Origin: Pelagihabitans sp947500445
GTDB taxonomy: Bacteria; Bacteroidota; Bacteroidia; Flavobacteriales; Flavobacteriaceae
Assembly: GCF_050589625.1 (NCBI RefSeq)
Contig: NZ_JBNGOP010000001.1
Span: 1-64,000 of the forward strand
Direction: 5' to 3'
Length of the DNA stretch: 64,000 bases
The notes under the pieces are model-generated. The model ran no database searches. It worked only from the letters and a program-made list of their open reading frames with translations, and was not told the DNA's origin. Within the stretch, counting starts at the first letter, position 1; the number at the start of each line of letters is the position of its first letter. This document shows positions 57,525 to 64,000 of the stretch, piece by piece. The position numbers and the translations under genes are program-made.

Positions 57525-58271
57525 TTAGTTCCAGCGTTTGTCGTTAAACTGATTTTTTTTCCAATACCACATGATGATAAAGCCGATTACCGCACCCCCG
57601 ACGTGTGCCATATAGGCCGTGTTGCTCGGGCTAAAGAAGGATTGCCCGGTAACGGCAGAAATTACGTCCAACAAAATAATACCGGGGATAAAATATTTCG
57701 CCTTGATCGGAATCGGGAGAAAGATCATCATTAACTCGGCATTGGGGTTCATCATACCAAATGCAGCCAAAATTCCCATAATACAGCCGGATGCCCCTAC
57801 CATTGAGGCATTATAAATTGGAAATGCTTCTTTTAGGTTGGCCAGTTGTACATCGCTCAGGTCCATCGAAATTTGATTGGACTTCAGCATTTGTAAAATT
57901 TGACTTTCCGTAAGGCCCGACCCCAATAGCTCTTCCATTAAGGGGAGGTAATTAAAATAATAAAAGCCAAGTTGAAACAACAAGGCACCCAAGCCTGCGG
58001 AAAAATAGATAAAAAGAAACTTTTTACTCCCCAAACGTTGTTCTACGGGCGTACCGAACATCCAAAGTGCGAACATGTTAAAACCGATGTGTGCCAGCCC
58101 ACCGTGCATAAACATATGGGTCAGAAGTTGCCAGAACTGAAAATTCCCGTTTTTAGGAAACCATAAGGAGAACCAATCGTACATTACCTCGCCAAAAACA
58201 AAACTGGTGGCGATAAAAAACAGCGCGTTAATGATGATCAAATGTTTTACCGTATCGGATATTCTAAGCAT
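57525..58271 (-). CDS. Rhomboid-family intramembrane serine protease (second, upstream)
   Basis: A 248-residue rhomboid. LLTHMFMHGGLAHIGFNMFALW (two motifs) carries the His and Asn, NASMVGASGCIMGIL the GxSxC-type catalytic Ser segment, and MAHVGGAVIGFIIMW the catalytic His. A loop insertion of about 50 residues between helices 3 and 4 (from LPLMEELLGS to LKEAFPI) distinguishes it from its neighbour. It begins one base after the mutL stop and is in the same run of minus-strand genes. Confidence 0.9.
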   Translation of the reverse strand: MLRISDTVKHLIIINALFFIATSFVFGEVMYDWFSLWFPKNGNFQFWQLLTHMFMHGGLAHIGFNMFALWMFGTPVEQRLGSKKFLFIYFSAGLGALLFQLGFYYFNYLPLMEELLGSGLTESQILQMLKSNQISMDLSDVQLANLKEAFPIYNASMVGASGCIMGILAAFGMMNPNAELMMIFLPIPIKAKYFIPGIILLDVISAVTGQSFFSPSNTAYMAHVGGAVIGFIIMWYWKKNQFNDKRWN

Positions 58272-60140
58272 CTAAATAAATTTTTTATCGATTTCGTTTT
58301 CGTCGATGGTGACGTAAACCGGTTTATTGAACGGACTGATCAAGGGTTCCTTGCAGGCAAAAAGATCATTGACCAAGGCAATTTGCGAGGCCGCTTCCAA
58401 CACTTCGCCCGTTCTAACGGCCAAGGTTTTGGCCAAGGTTTTCGATAGTACATCGGACTGGGAAAAACTCTCGGTAGCCACTTCTTGATGGCAATCGGCA
58501 ATGAGCTGATCCAAAACCATCCCTACCTCGCTTTCCTGTACCAAAAGCGGTACACCGCTAATGCGCACGGTTTCGCCCTCCAGGCTATCGAACACAAAAC
58601 CCACGGCATCCAATGTCTCCTTAATATCCTGTAATACCCTAACATCGGAAGATGAAAAGGATAACGACAGCGGAAAGAGCAACTGCTGGCTTACCGCTTG
58701 CTTTACGGTACTATTTCTTAAAAACTTCTCGTACAATACACGCTGGTGCGCCCTGCTCTGATCAATGATCACCATACCGGATTTGATCGTGGTCACCACG
58801 TATTTTCGTCGTAACTGAAAGGTGGTCGCGGTGGATTGCACCGTTTCTTCCGCGCTTTTTTCAAAAATAGAGCCCGTAATGGCATCCGATTCGAATTGTA
58901 TGCCCTCAAAAGCCTTTTCTTGACCCATATCCGATTCCATACCTACGTATAACGCTTCCCAAGAAGCTGTTTCCGAAGGTTTTGAAACCATTGCGCGATG
59001 TTTACGGGAAACACTGGCACCTTGCGCCTGCTCTGCAAACGGATTAAAGGTTCGGTCTACCGTCACGGATGGATGCTGGGCTTCCTTATCTTTAAAAACA
59101 TAGGGCGTTTCCAAGTTGGGGTCTTTTTCAAAATCCAACGATGGCGCAACATTAAACTGTCCCAAAGCGTGTTTTACCGTTGCCCGTAAAATAGCATAGA
59201 GCGTATGTTCGTCATCGAATTTGACCTCGGTCTTGGTCGGGTGTATATTGATGTCGATACTTGCCGGATCGATTTCCAGATATAAAAAATATCCGGGATG
59301 ACAGTCCGTTTTTACCAAACCTTCAAAAGCGGATAGTACGGCATGGTGCAAATAAGGACTTTTAATAAAGCGGTCGTTTACAAAAAAGAACTGCTCTCCC
59401 CTGCTCTTCCGGGCAAATTCCGGTTTGTTTACAAAGCCCGAGACTTTTACGACCTGGGTTTCCTCGGTTACCGGAACCAACTTCTGATTTGTTTTTTTTC
59501 CGAATATATGTACGATACGCTGCCGAAGATTCCCTTCCGGCAGATTAAAAAGTTCGCTTCCGTTTACGTAGTACTGAAAACCGATATGGGGATGTGCCAA
59601 GGCCACCCGGTGAAATTCATCGGTAATATGGCGGAGTTCTACCGTATTGGATTTTAAAAAATTGCGTCGTGCCGGGATATTAAAAAACAAGTGTTTTACC
59701 GAAATTGAGGTTCCTTCCGGTACTACCTTTACTTCCTGGAACGCCAAATTACTACCTTCTATTTTCAAATGGGTGCCGAGTTCGGCAGCTGCCGTTTTGG
59801 TCTGCATTTCTACATGGGCGATCGCGGCAATGGAGGCCAATGCCTCCCCACGAAAACCCTTTGTCGAAAGCTTAAAAAGATCTTCGGCCTTTTTAATTTT
59901 GGAAGTGGCATGGCGTTCAAAACTCAGCCGTGCGTCGGTCTCGCTCATCCCCGAACCGTTGTCCACCAACTGAATCAGGGTTTTGCCACCATCCTTAATG
60001 ATGAGTTTGATGGTGCTTGCCCCCGCATCGATGGCATTTTCCAAAAGCTCCTTGACCACGGATGCCGGCCGTTGTACGACTTCACCTGCCGCAATCTGAT
60101 TGGCGACATGGTCGGGCAAAAGTTGAATGATATCTGCCAT
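58272..60140 (-). CDS. mutL: DNA mismatch repair protein MutL
   Basis: A 622-residue MutL. The GHKL ATPase is intact: ELLENAIDAGAST, LVDNGSGM and TKGFRGEALASIAAIAHV lie in residues 34-105, and FFVNDRFIKSPYLHHA at about 250. The C-terminal dimerisation domain lacks a normal endonuclease signature: where DQHAxxExxxxE is expected the sequence reads DQSRAHQRVLYE (Asp460 onward), with the first Glu replaced by Gln, and the later ACHxxVxxxD region reads ACKEPLISPF. Strand nicking may therefore be absent or rely on other residues. It lies between the 99-residue membrane protein and the rhomboids. Confidence 0.93.
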   Translation of the reverse strand: MADIIQLLPDHVANQIAAGEVVQRPASVVKELLENAIDAGASTIKLIIKDGGKTLIQLVDNGSGMSETDARLSFERHATSKIKKAEDLFKLSTKGFRGEALASIAAIAHVEMQTKTAAAELGTHLKIEGSNLAFQEVKVVPEGTSISVKHLFFNIPARRNFLKSNTVELRHITDEFHRVALAHPHIGFQYYVNGSELFNLPEGNLRQRIVHIFGKKTNQKLVPVTEETQVVKVSGFVNKPEFARKSRGEQFFFVNDRFIKSPYLHHAVLSAFEGLVKTDCHPGYFLYLEIDPASIDINIHPTKTEVKFDDEHTLYAILRATVKHALGQFNVAPSLDFEKDPNLETPYVFKDKEAQHPSVTVDRTFNPFAEQAQGASVSRKHRAMVSKPSETASWEALYVGMESDMGQEKAFEGIQFESDAITGSIFEKSAEETVQSTATTFQLRRKYVVTTIKSGMVIIDQSRAHQRVLYEKFLRNSTVKQAVSQQLLFPLSLSFSSSDVRVLQDIKETLDAVGFVFDSLEGETVRISGVPLLVQESEVGMVLDQLIADCHQEVATESFSQSDVLSKTLAKTLAVRTGEVLEAASQIALVNDLFACKEPLISPFNKPVYVTIDENEIDKKFI

Positions 60141-60439
60141 TATTTCGAAAGAAAGATTGAAAAATCGAAATCGATGATATAGGCAAAAACAAGGAAAAGC
60201 ACTGCTAATATAATCAGGAAGCGAATTCTAAGATTGCGGTCGCCTTCCCGTCGCAAATCGGCCATGGCAGAACCTAATTTTCGTTTCAGACCACGTTGGC
60301 TTCCCACAGTAGTCCGATATTTCTCGAAACGTTGTTCCAGTTTAAACGGACTTTCCCCACTCTCGTTTTTATAGTAACGAGGGGTGTAATCATAGGTACG
60401 ATTTCGCTTTAATTTCGTTATTTTATCAAATACACCCAT
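60140..60439 (-). CDS. Small single-helix membrane protein (flavobacterial, unknown function)
   Basis: A 99-residue protein with a basic N-terminal part (FDKITKLKRNRTYDYTPRYY) and one C-terminal membrane helix (about residues 75-93). Related proteins are often labelled riboflavin synthase subunit beta, but nothing in the sequence supports that name; the real lumazine synthase is encoded separately at 60907. I start at ATG 60439, because a promoter box lies at 60445-60452 inside the longer alternative starting at 60463. It overlaps the mutL start by one base. Confidence 0.75.
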   Translation of the reverse strand: MGVFDKITKLKRNRTYDYTPRYYKNESGESPFKLEQRFEKYRTTVGSQRGLKRKLGSAMADLRREGDRNLRIRFLIILAVLFLVFAYIIDFDFSIFLSK

Positions 60440-60444
60440 AATAT

Positions 60445-60452
60445 CAAAGTTA
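60445..60452 (-). promoter_or_regulatory. Candidate -7 box of the small-membrane-protein/mutL/rhomboid operon
   Basis: Minus-strand TAACTTTG matches TAnnTTTG and ends 5 bp before the ATG at 60439. It decides the start choice and implies an almost leaderless message. Confidence 0.5.
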
Positions 60453-60500
60453 CTCAAAATCAAAAAACATGCCGTAACATGACTCCTAATATTTGTTAAT

Positions 60501-60661
60501 GAACTCGTCTTGAGTTTTTCTTTTACCTACGAACCTCGCATCTTGCGCCATAATTTCGACATTTTTAGCTTCCGTAGCTATGGCTATGCAATCTAAAAAT
60601 GGCTTCATCATGACACAAAAGCCTTCATTCTCGGTTCCAAACAAAAACTCAAGACGAGTTC
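60501..60661 (-). repeat. 161-bp hairpin repeat, copy 2 (inverted relative to copy 1)
   Basis: Ends GAACTCGTCTTGAGTTTTT and AAAAACTCAAGACGAGTTC form a perfect 19-bp inverted repeat. Reverse-complemented it aligns without gaps to copy 1 at 49539-49699 with 28 differences. Several differences are paired: when one arm changes, the opposite base in the other arm changes to restore pairing. Read on the minus strand it has an open frame through to a stop at 60486-60488, but the changes relative to copy 1 mostly alter amino acids. Confidence 0.85.
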
Positions 60662-60906
60662 AACACCTTTTCGATCTGTCCCAATTTCAAAACTGGCAAC
60701 CAAACAAGGGCCAACATGACATTTTTATCGGCTATCAAAAATCGAAAAAGCGTGTGCCAGAACAACCCAATAAAACGAACTGGGAAAGAAAGAAAAAAGC
60801 AAAAAAAGACAAGTCCCGTAGCGTTTGATTCGCACCAGGAATTACATATGTTTTTTTGAAAAAGTAATCAAAAAATTGAGGATAACGTACCTCCTTAGCC
60901 CATGGG

Positions 60907-61389
60907 TCAACTTCCTAAAACCGCCATTTTTATTGCGGCGATAGCGGCCTCGGCACCTTTGTTGCCATGTTTGCCACCACTGCGGTCCTTAGCCTGCTGT
61001 AAGGTATTGTCCGTCAATACACAAAATATCACCGGGGTATCGTATTTTACGTTCAGGTCTTTTATTCCCTGTGCCGTAGCACTGCAAACAAAATCAAAAT
61101 GTTTTGTCTCCCCCTGGATAACGCTTCCTATGGCGATAACGGCATCTACTTTCATGTCCATGATCATGCGCTTACAACCATAGGTAAGCTCAAAACTTCC
61201 GGGTACGTTCCAACGGCTTACGTTATCGGATGCCACCCCACAATCGACCAATGCTTCTATTGCCCCGTTGTAAAGGCCTTCCGTGATTTCATGGTTCCAT
61301 TCGGAAACGACCACACCGATGCGGAGTTTTGAAGCATCGGGAAGTTCGGTCTTGTCGTAAACAGAAAGATTTTTATGGACGGTAGCCAT
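60907..61389 (-). CDS. ribH: 6,7-dimethyl-8-ribityllumazine synthase
   Basis: A 160-residue lumazine synthase joining the pyrimidine and dihydroxybutanone phosphate in riboflavin synthesis. Motifs are VVSEWNHEITEGLYNGA (substrate-binding Trp/Asn region), NVPGSFELTYG, and AIGSVIQGETKHFDFVC (phosphate-binding and catalytic His loop). The last residues match the family. Length is that of icosahedral or pentameric enzymes. Its ATG overlaps the stop of the TPR gene, so the two are translationally coupled. Confidence 0.94.
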   Translation of the reverse strand: MATVHKNLSVYDKTELPDASKLRIGVVVSEWNHEITEGLYNGAIEALVDCGVASDNVSRWNVPGSFELTYGCKRMIMDMKVDAVIAIGSVIQGETKHFDFVCSATAQGIKDLNVKYDTPVIFCVLTDNTLQQAKDRSGGKHGNKGAEAAIAAIKMAVLGS

Positions 61390-62156
61390 TAGTCCACACT
61401 TTTGGCCATTCCGATAAAGGCATCTATGGTACGTGCCTCGTCGGCGCTGGAAAACTCTTCCTTGATGCGCTCAAAGTATTGGAGCGCCTTGTCGTTTTGG
61501 TCCAGTTCCATAGCCGTTACCCCGGCCTTATACAAAAATCTTGGCGTAGTATAATCGTTGGTACTATGGGCAAAGGCACCTTCATAGTAGCCCAAGGCCT
61601 CCGTTGGCTGGTTCAATTGCATAAAAGCATCACCAAGTCCGCCTTTCGCCATTGCGCCCAAAATGGCATCGTCCGAAGAAAAATCACTTAAATGACTGAT
61701 GGCATCGTCATACTGTTGTAAGTTTAAAAATGCCATACCGGCCGAATAATTGGCCAAGTTGGCCGCTTTTGTTCCGGGGTATTCCGCGATGATATCAAGA
61801 AAACCATACTTTCCCTCTCCTCCGTTCAAGGCAAGATTGAAAAGGGAATCCTTTTCGGTGGTACTGGTCATTGCCTGATCAAAATATTGTTGCGGATAAT
61901 ACAATTCGTTGGCGGCGTTGGCATCTTTCGGTTTTTGTACGAATTGGGTATAGGCCAAATAACCGATAAGCCCTACTGCGATAACACCGATGACCCCTAA
62001 AATATAGCTCTGGTTTTTAGATACCCAAGCCTCTGTTTTTGAAGCACCTTCATCCAAACTACTAAAAACTTCGGCGGTCGTACTTTCCTGCTCATCGAAC
62101 TGCTGTTCCTCTTCCTTGTTTTTAGGTTTGTACCCACGCTTTTTATATGTTGCCAT
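61389..62156 (-). CDS. Membrane-anchored TPR protein (YfgM-like)
   Basis: A 255-residue protein with a basic, acidic-mixed N-terminal tail, one membrane helix at about residues 47-70 (SYILGVIGVIAVGLIGYLAY), and TPR-like helical repeats thereafter: AANLANYSAGMAFLNLQQYD, AKGGLGDAFMQLNQPTEALG and LYKAGVTAMELDQNDKAL. The arrangement matches YfgM/ancillary translocon-type proteins. It is likely periplasmic and may assist protein folding or secretion. The first gene of an operon with ribH, its promoter box is 22 bp upstream. Confidence 0.82.
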   Translation of the reverse strand: MATYKKRGYKPKNKEEEQQFDEQESTTAEVFSSLDEGASKTEAWVSKNQSYILGVIGVIAVGLIGYLAYTQFVQKPKDANAANELYYPQQYFDQAMTSTTEKDSLFNLALNGGEGKYGFLDIIAEYPGTKAANLANYSAGMAFLNLQQYDDAISHLSDFSSDDAILGAMAKGGLGDAFMQLNQPTEALGYYEGAFAHSTNDYTTPRFLYKAGVTAMELDQNDKALQYFERIKEEFSSADEARTIDAFIGMAKSVD

Positions 62157-62177
62157 CGTATTATTTTATTGGTCGCG

Positions 62178-62185
62178 CAAAAATA
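62178..62185 (-). promoter_or_regulatory. Candidate -7 box of the TPR-ribH operon
   Basis: Minus-strand TATTTTTG matches TAnnTTTG, 21 bp before the ATG at 62156. No clear -33 TTTG at normal spacing. Confidence 0.45.
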
Positions 62186-62221
62186 AAGTTTTTATCCAAA
62201 ACCGAAAGGGTATTTATTCGT

Positions 62222-62229
62222 TATTTTTG
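62222..62229 (+). promoter_or_regulatory. Candidate -7 box of the recF gene
   Basis: Plus-strand TATTTTTG lies 55 bp before the recF ATG at 62285, divergent from the TPR-ribH box in the same 128-bp gap. Confidence 0.35.
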
Positions 62230-62284
62230 GATATTTTACCGACCCCGGTATCCTCCGAATACTTGAAAACCAGACCTTGTATCC

Positions 62285-63364
62285 ATGTTCCTAAAAAAGT
62301 TATCGCTAGTAAATTACAAAAACGTTGCTTCGAGCGAATTTGAGTTCGATAGCAAGATCAATTGTTTTGTAGGTGCGAACGGAATCGGGAAAACCAATAT
62401 TTTAGACGCCATTTACCACCTCTCGTTCGGTAAAAGCTATTTCAACCCCATCGCAAGTCAAAATATTAAGCATGGGGAGGCCTTTTTTGTCATCGAGGGA
62501 GAATTTGAGAAATCGGAACGAAACGAAAAAATTACCTGTACCCTAAAAAAAGGCAGTAAAAAACTGATCAAACGAAACGGAAAAATATACGATAAACTAT
62601 CCGAACATATCGGTTTTTTGCCCCTTGTCATCATTTCGCCTTCCGATCGGGATTTGATCATAGAAGGCAGTGATACCCGAAGAAAATTTATCGACGGCGT
62701 CATTTCGTTATCCGATAGAGAATACCTGCAAGACCTACTGCGCTACAATAAAATTCTTTCGCAACGGAATTCCTTATTGAAGTATTTTAATGTCAACCAA
62801 ACGTTCGACGGGGAAACCCTATCGGTCTATGACAAGCAACTGGAACAATATGGCGTCCCCATATTTGAAAAAAGAACCGGGTTCCTGGAACAGTTCGCCC
62901 CCATATTCCAAGAACAATATCTTCGTATTTCCGGAGGCCGCGAAACCGTGACCCTCACATATGACAGTAAACTGAACCAAGTTGATTTTCCAGCACTCCT
63001 AGAGCAAAATAAGGATCGTGACCGTGCGCTGCAGTATACCAGTGTAGGCATCCATAAAGACGATCTTGGGTTTGAAATTTCAGGATTTCCCATAAAAAAA
63101 TTTGGTAGCCAAGGCCAACAAAAGTCTTTCTTGATCGCCTTAAAGTTTGCCCAGTTCCAGTTTATCAAAGCCCGCGCAAAAACGACACCGATTTTATTAT
63201 TGGACGATATTTTTGATAAATTGGACGAACATCGCGTAGGCCATATCATCTCATTGGTCAACGATGCCAACTTTGGCCAGATCTTTATTAGCGATACCCA
63301 TGCCGAACGGACCGAAAATGTAGTAAAGGAAATCCACCAATCGTATAAAATATTTAAATTGTAA
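62285..63364 (+). CDS. recF: DNA replication and repair protein RecF
   Basis: A 359-residue SMC-like ATPase that helps load RecA at gaps. Walker A VGANGIGKTNILDAIYHLSF (two adjacent motifs, about residues 29-48), the signature FGSQGQQKSFLIALKFAQ (about 273-290) and Walker B TPILLLDDIFDKLDEHR (about 300-316) are all present. Length is normal. It is followed by a lipoprotein gene whose ATG overlaps the stop as TAATG, and then a DUF721 gene, an order seen in flavobacteria. Confidence 0.95.
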   Translation: MFLKKLSLVNYKNVASSEFEFDSKINCFVGANGIGKTNILDAIYHLSFGKSYFNPIASQNIKHGEAFFVIEGEFEKSERNEKITCTLKKGSKKLIKRNGKIYDKLSEHIGFLPLVIISPSDRDLIIEGSDTRRKFIDGVISLSDREYLQDLLRYNKILSQRNSLLKYFNVNQTFDGETLSVYDKQLEQYGVPIFEKRTGFLEQFAPIFQEQYLRISGGRETVTLTYDSKLNQVDFPALLEQNKDRDRALQYTSVGIHKDDLGFEISGFPIKKFGSQGQQKSFLIALKFAQFQFIKARAKTTPILLLDDIFDKLDEHRVGHIISLVNDANFGQIFISDTHAERTENVVKEIHQSYKIFKL

Positions 63365-63909
63365 TGATGTCATCCGAAGTTTTTCCCGTCATTAACCGAT
63401 GGGCGTTCCATACCGATTCTTTTTCGTTGTCCGGACCACGGCCCGTTGGCGCAAAAAAGATTTCTGCCCGCCCACAACTGCTCCGTTTAGGTGCGAAGCT
63501 TTTACTGCCGGTATTGGTATTGTTGCTGGGCGGTTGTAAAGAAAGCGTTTCATCGGACAATCTTTCCAAACTGGGCGGATATTGGGAAATCGAACAGGTC
63601 ATTTTTTCCAACGGCGAAAGCAAAACCTATACTGCCAGCACGGTAATCGATTTTATCCATATTGAGGCATTACAGGGATTCCGGAAAAAAGTACAACCGA
63701 AATTGGACGGTACCTACGGCACCTCCAACGATGCGGAAATGTTTACGGTACAAGAACGGGACGGACGTTTCTTTTTAGCATACCGTAACGACCTCAGCAA
63801 TTGGGAAGAGGAACTGGTCGCCCTCGATAACGATGCTTTTTCGCTTCTGAACGAAAAGGGAATTCGATACGATTACAAAAGATTCGAACCAATTTCCATA
63901 ACACCATAA
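63364..63909 (+). CDS. Lipocalin-like lipoprotein of unknown function
   Basis: A protein of up to 181 residues. The real anchor is the lipobox LLGGCKES at about residue 58, so the annotated start leaves an unusually long n-region (MMSSEVFPVI and onward). A TTG at 63424 is a possible shorter start. The mature part begins LSKLGGYWEIEQVIF, which with the GYW motif and beta pattern resembles small lipocalin-like domains. Function is unknown. The start overlaps the recF stop and the stop overlaps the next ATG, so it is translationally coupled to both. Confidence 0.7.
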   Translation: MMSSEVFPVINRWAFHTDSFSLSGPRPVGAKKISARPQLLRLGAKLLLPVLVLLLGGCKESVSSDNLSKLGGYWEIEQVIFSNGESKTYTASTVIDFIHIEALQGFRKKVQPKLDGTYGTSNDAEMFTVQERDGRFFLAYRNDLSNWEEELVALDNDAFSLLNEKGIRYDYKRFEPISITP

Positions 63910-64000
63910 TGGCGAAAAGAAAAAAAGACAATTTACAATTGGGCGATGCCTTAAAGGCCTTTATAAAGGAGAATAAGCTGGAAAAAGGAATGAACAAGGT
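63909..64000 (+). CDS. DUF721 (DciA-like) protein, 3' truncated by window edge
   Basis: The first 30 residues, beginning MAKRKKDNLQLGDALKAF, match the start of DUF721/DciA-family proteins, which help load the replicative helicase. ATG overlaps the lipoprotein stop by one base. The rest lies beyond the window. Position next to recF agrees with a replication role. Confidence 0.75.
   Translation, partial: MAKRKKDNLQLGDALKAFIKENKLEKGMNK

Larger units (their letters stand above)
60440..60906. other. Intergenic region with the second 161-bp repeat
   Basis: It contains the promoter of the mutL operon (60445-60452), the 161-bp repeat at 60501-60661, and about 245 bp of unassigned, Lys-rich-looking sequence before the ribH stop. 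An 82-codon plus-strand frame beginning inside the repeat is not convincing. Confidence 0.65.

Noticed and set aside
60140..60439. Riboflavin synthase subunit beta label for the small membrane protein
   Set aside because: No lumazine or riboflavin synthase motif is present and the true ribH is at 60907-61389.
60580..60828. 82-codon plus-strand frame as a gene
   Set aside because: It begins inside the 161-bp repeat, is Lys/Gln-rich without motifs, and runs through unassigned intergenic sequence.
1..64000. rRNA, tRNA and riboswitch genes
   Set aside because: Scanning the intergenic gaps I saw no tRNA TPsiC/anticodon arrangement, rRNA core or known riboswitch consensus; this is a by-eye scan only.

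Overview
The window reads as a chromosomal segment of a marine member of the Flavobacteriaceae (Bacteroidetes). Supporting signs are a giant SprB-like surface protein with a type B type IX secretion (T9SS) C-terminal domain, a flavobacterial parA-parB-DUF5683-dapB-lepB-WbqC string, TAnnTTTG promoter boxes close to start codons, lipoprotein-rich sulfatase and glycosidase loci, and a NagB-PIG-L fusion. Genus cannot be fixed from sequence alone (Zobellia, Maribacter or Arenibacter-like is a guess). No rRNA, tRNA or CRISPR array was seen.

Region 1 (1-5.7 kb) is visibly A+T richer than the rest and looks acquired. It holds the 3' end of an IS256-family transposase with its right inverted repeat, a DoxX-like membrane protein, and a tight three-gene class I lanthipeptide maturation operon: a LanC cyclase, a LanB glutamylation half and a LanB elimination half. 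No precursor peptide, protease or exporter gene is visible beside them.

Region 2 (5.8-16.7 kb) is a polysaccharide or glycoside degradation locus without SusC/SusD. It has a formylglycine sulfatase, a GH9 lipoprotein, a DASS/SLC13 symporter, an esterase-like lipoprotein, two FG-GAP proteins (one with a large unassigned C-terminal half) and an SGNH esterase. Region 3 (16.9-25.6 kb) is one 2883-residue repeat protein ending in a T9SS sorting domain, followed by a clear terminator. A PQQ-type sugar dehydrogenase follows.

Region 4 (26.9-36.5 kb) is a complete-looking peptidoglycan recycling locus: murQ, a DeoR regulator, a NagB-PIG-L fusion, a DigH-like glycosidase lipoprotein, an AmpG-like permease, a NagZ-like GH3 enzyme and anmK. 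Together these would take anhydro-muropeptides from periplasm to fructose-6-phosphate. Region 5 (36.6-43.1 kb) carries a two-subunit sodium:acetate-type symporter with acetyl-CoA synthetase, then a GH78 rhamnosidase. Region 6 (43.1-48.2 kb) has a Bcr/CflA exporter and a three-gene acyl-CoA (probably propionyl-CoA) carboxylase operon.

Region 7 (48.5-64 kb) is core genome: uridine kinase, FtsB/DivIC, parAB, dapB, lepB, WbqC, an EEP phosphatase, tandem rhomboids, mutL, ribH with a TPR protein, recF and the start of a DUF721/DciA gene. Two intergenic regions here contain inverted copies of the same 161-bp element. Each copy can fold into one long hairpin, and the copies differ by compensatory base-pair changes. 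This is the most novel-looking structure in the window.
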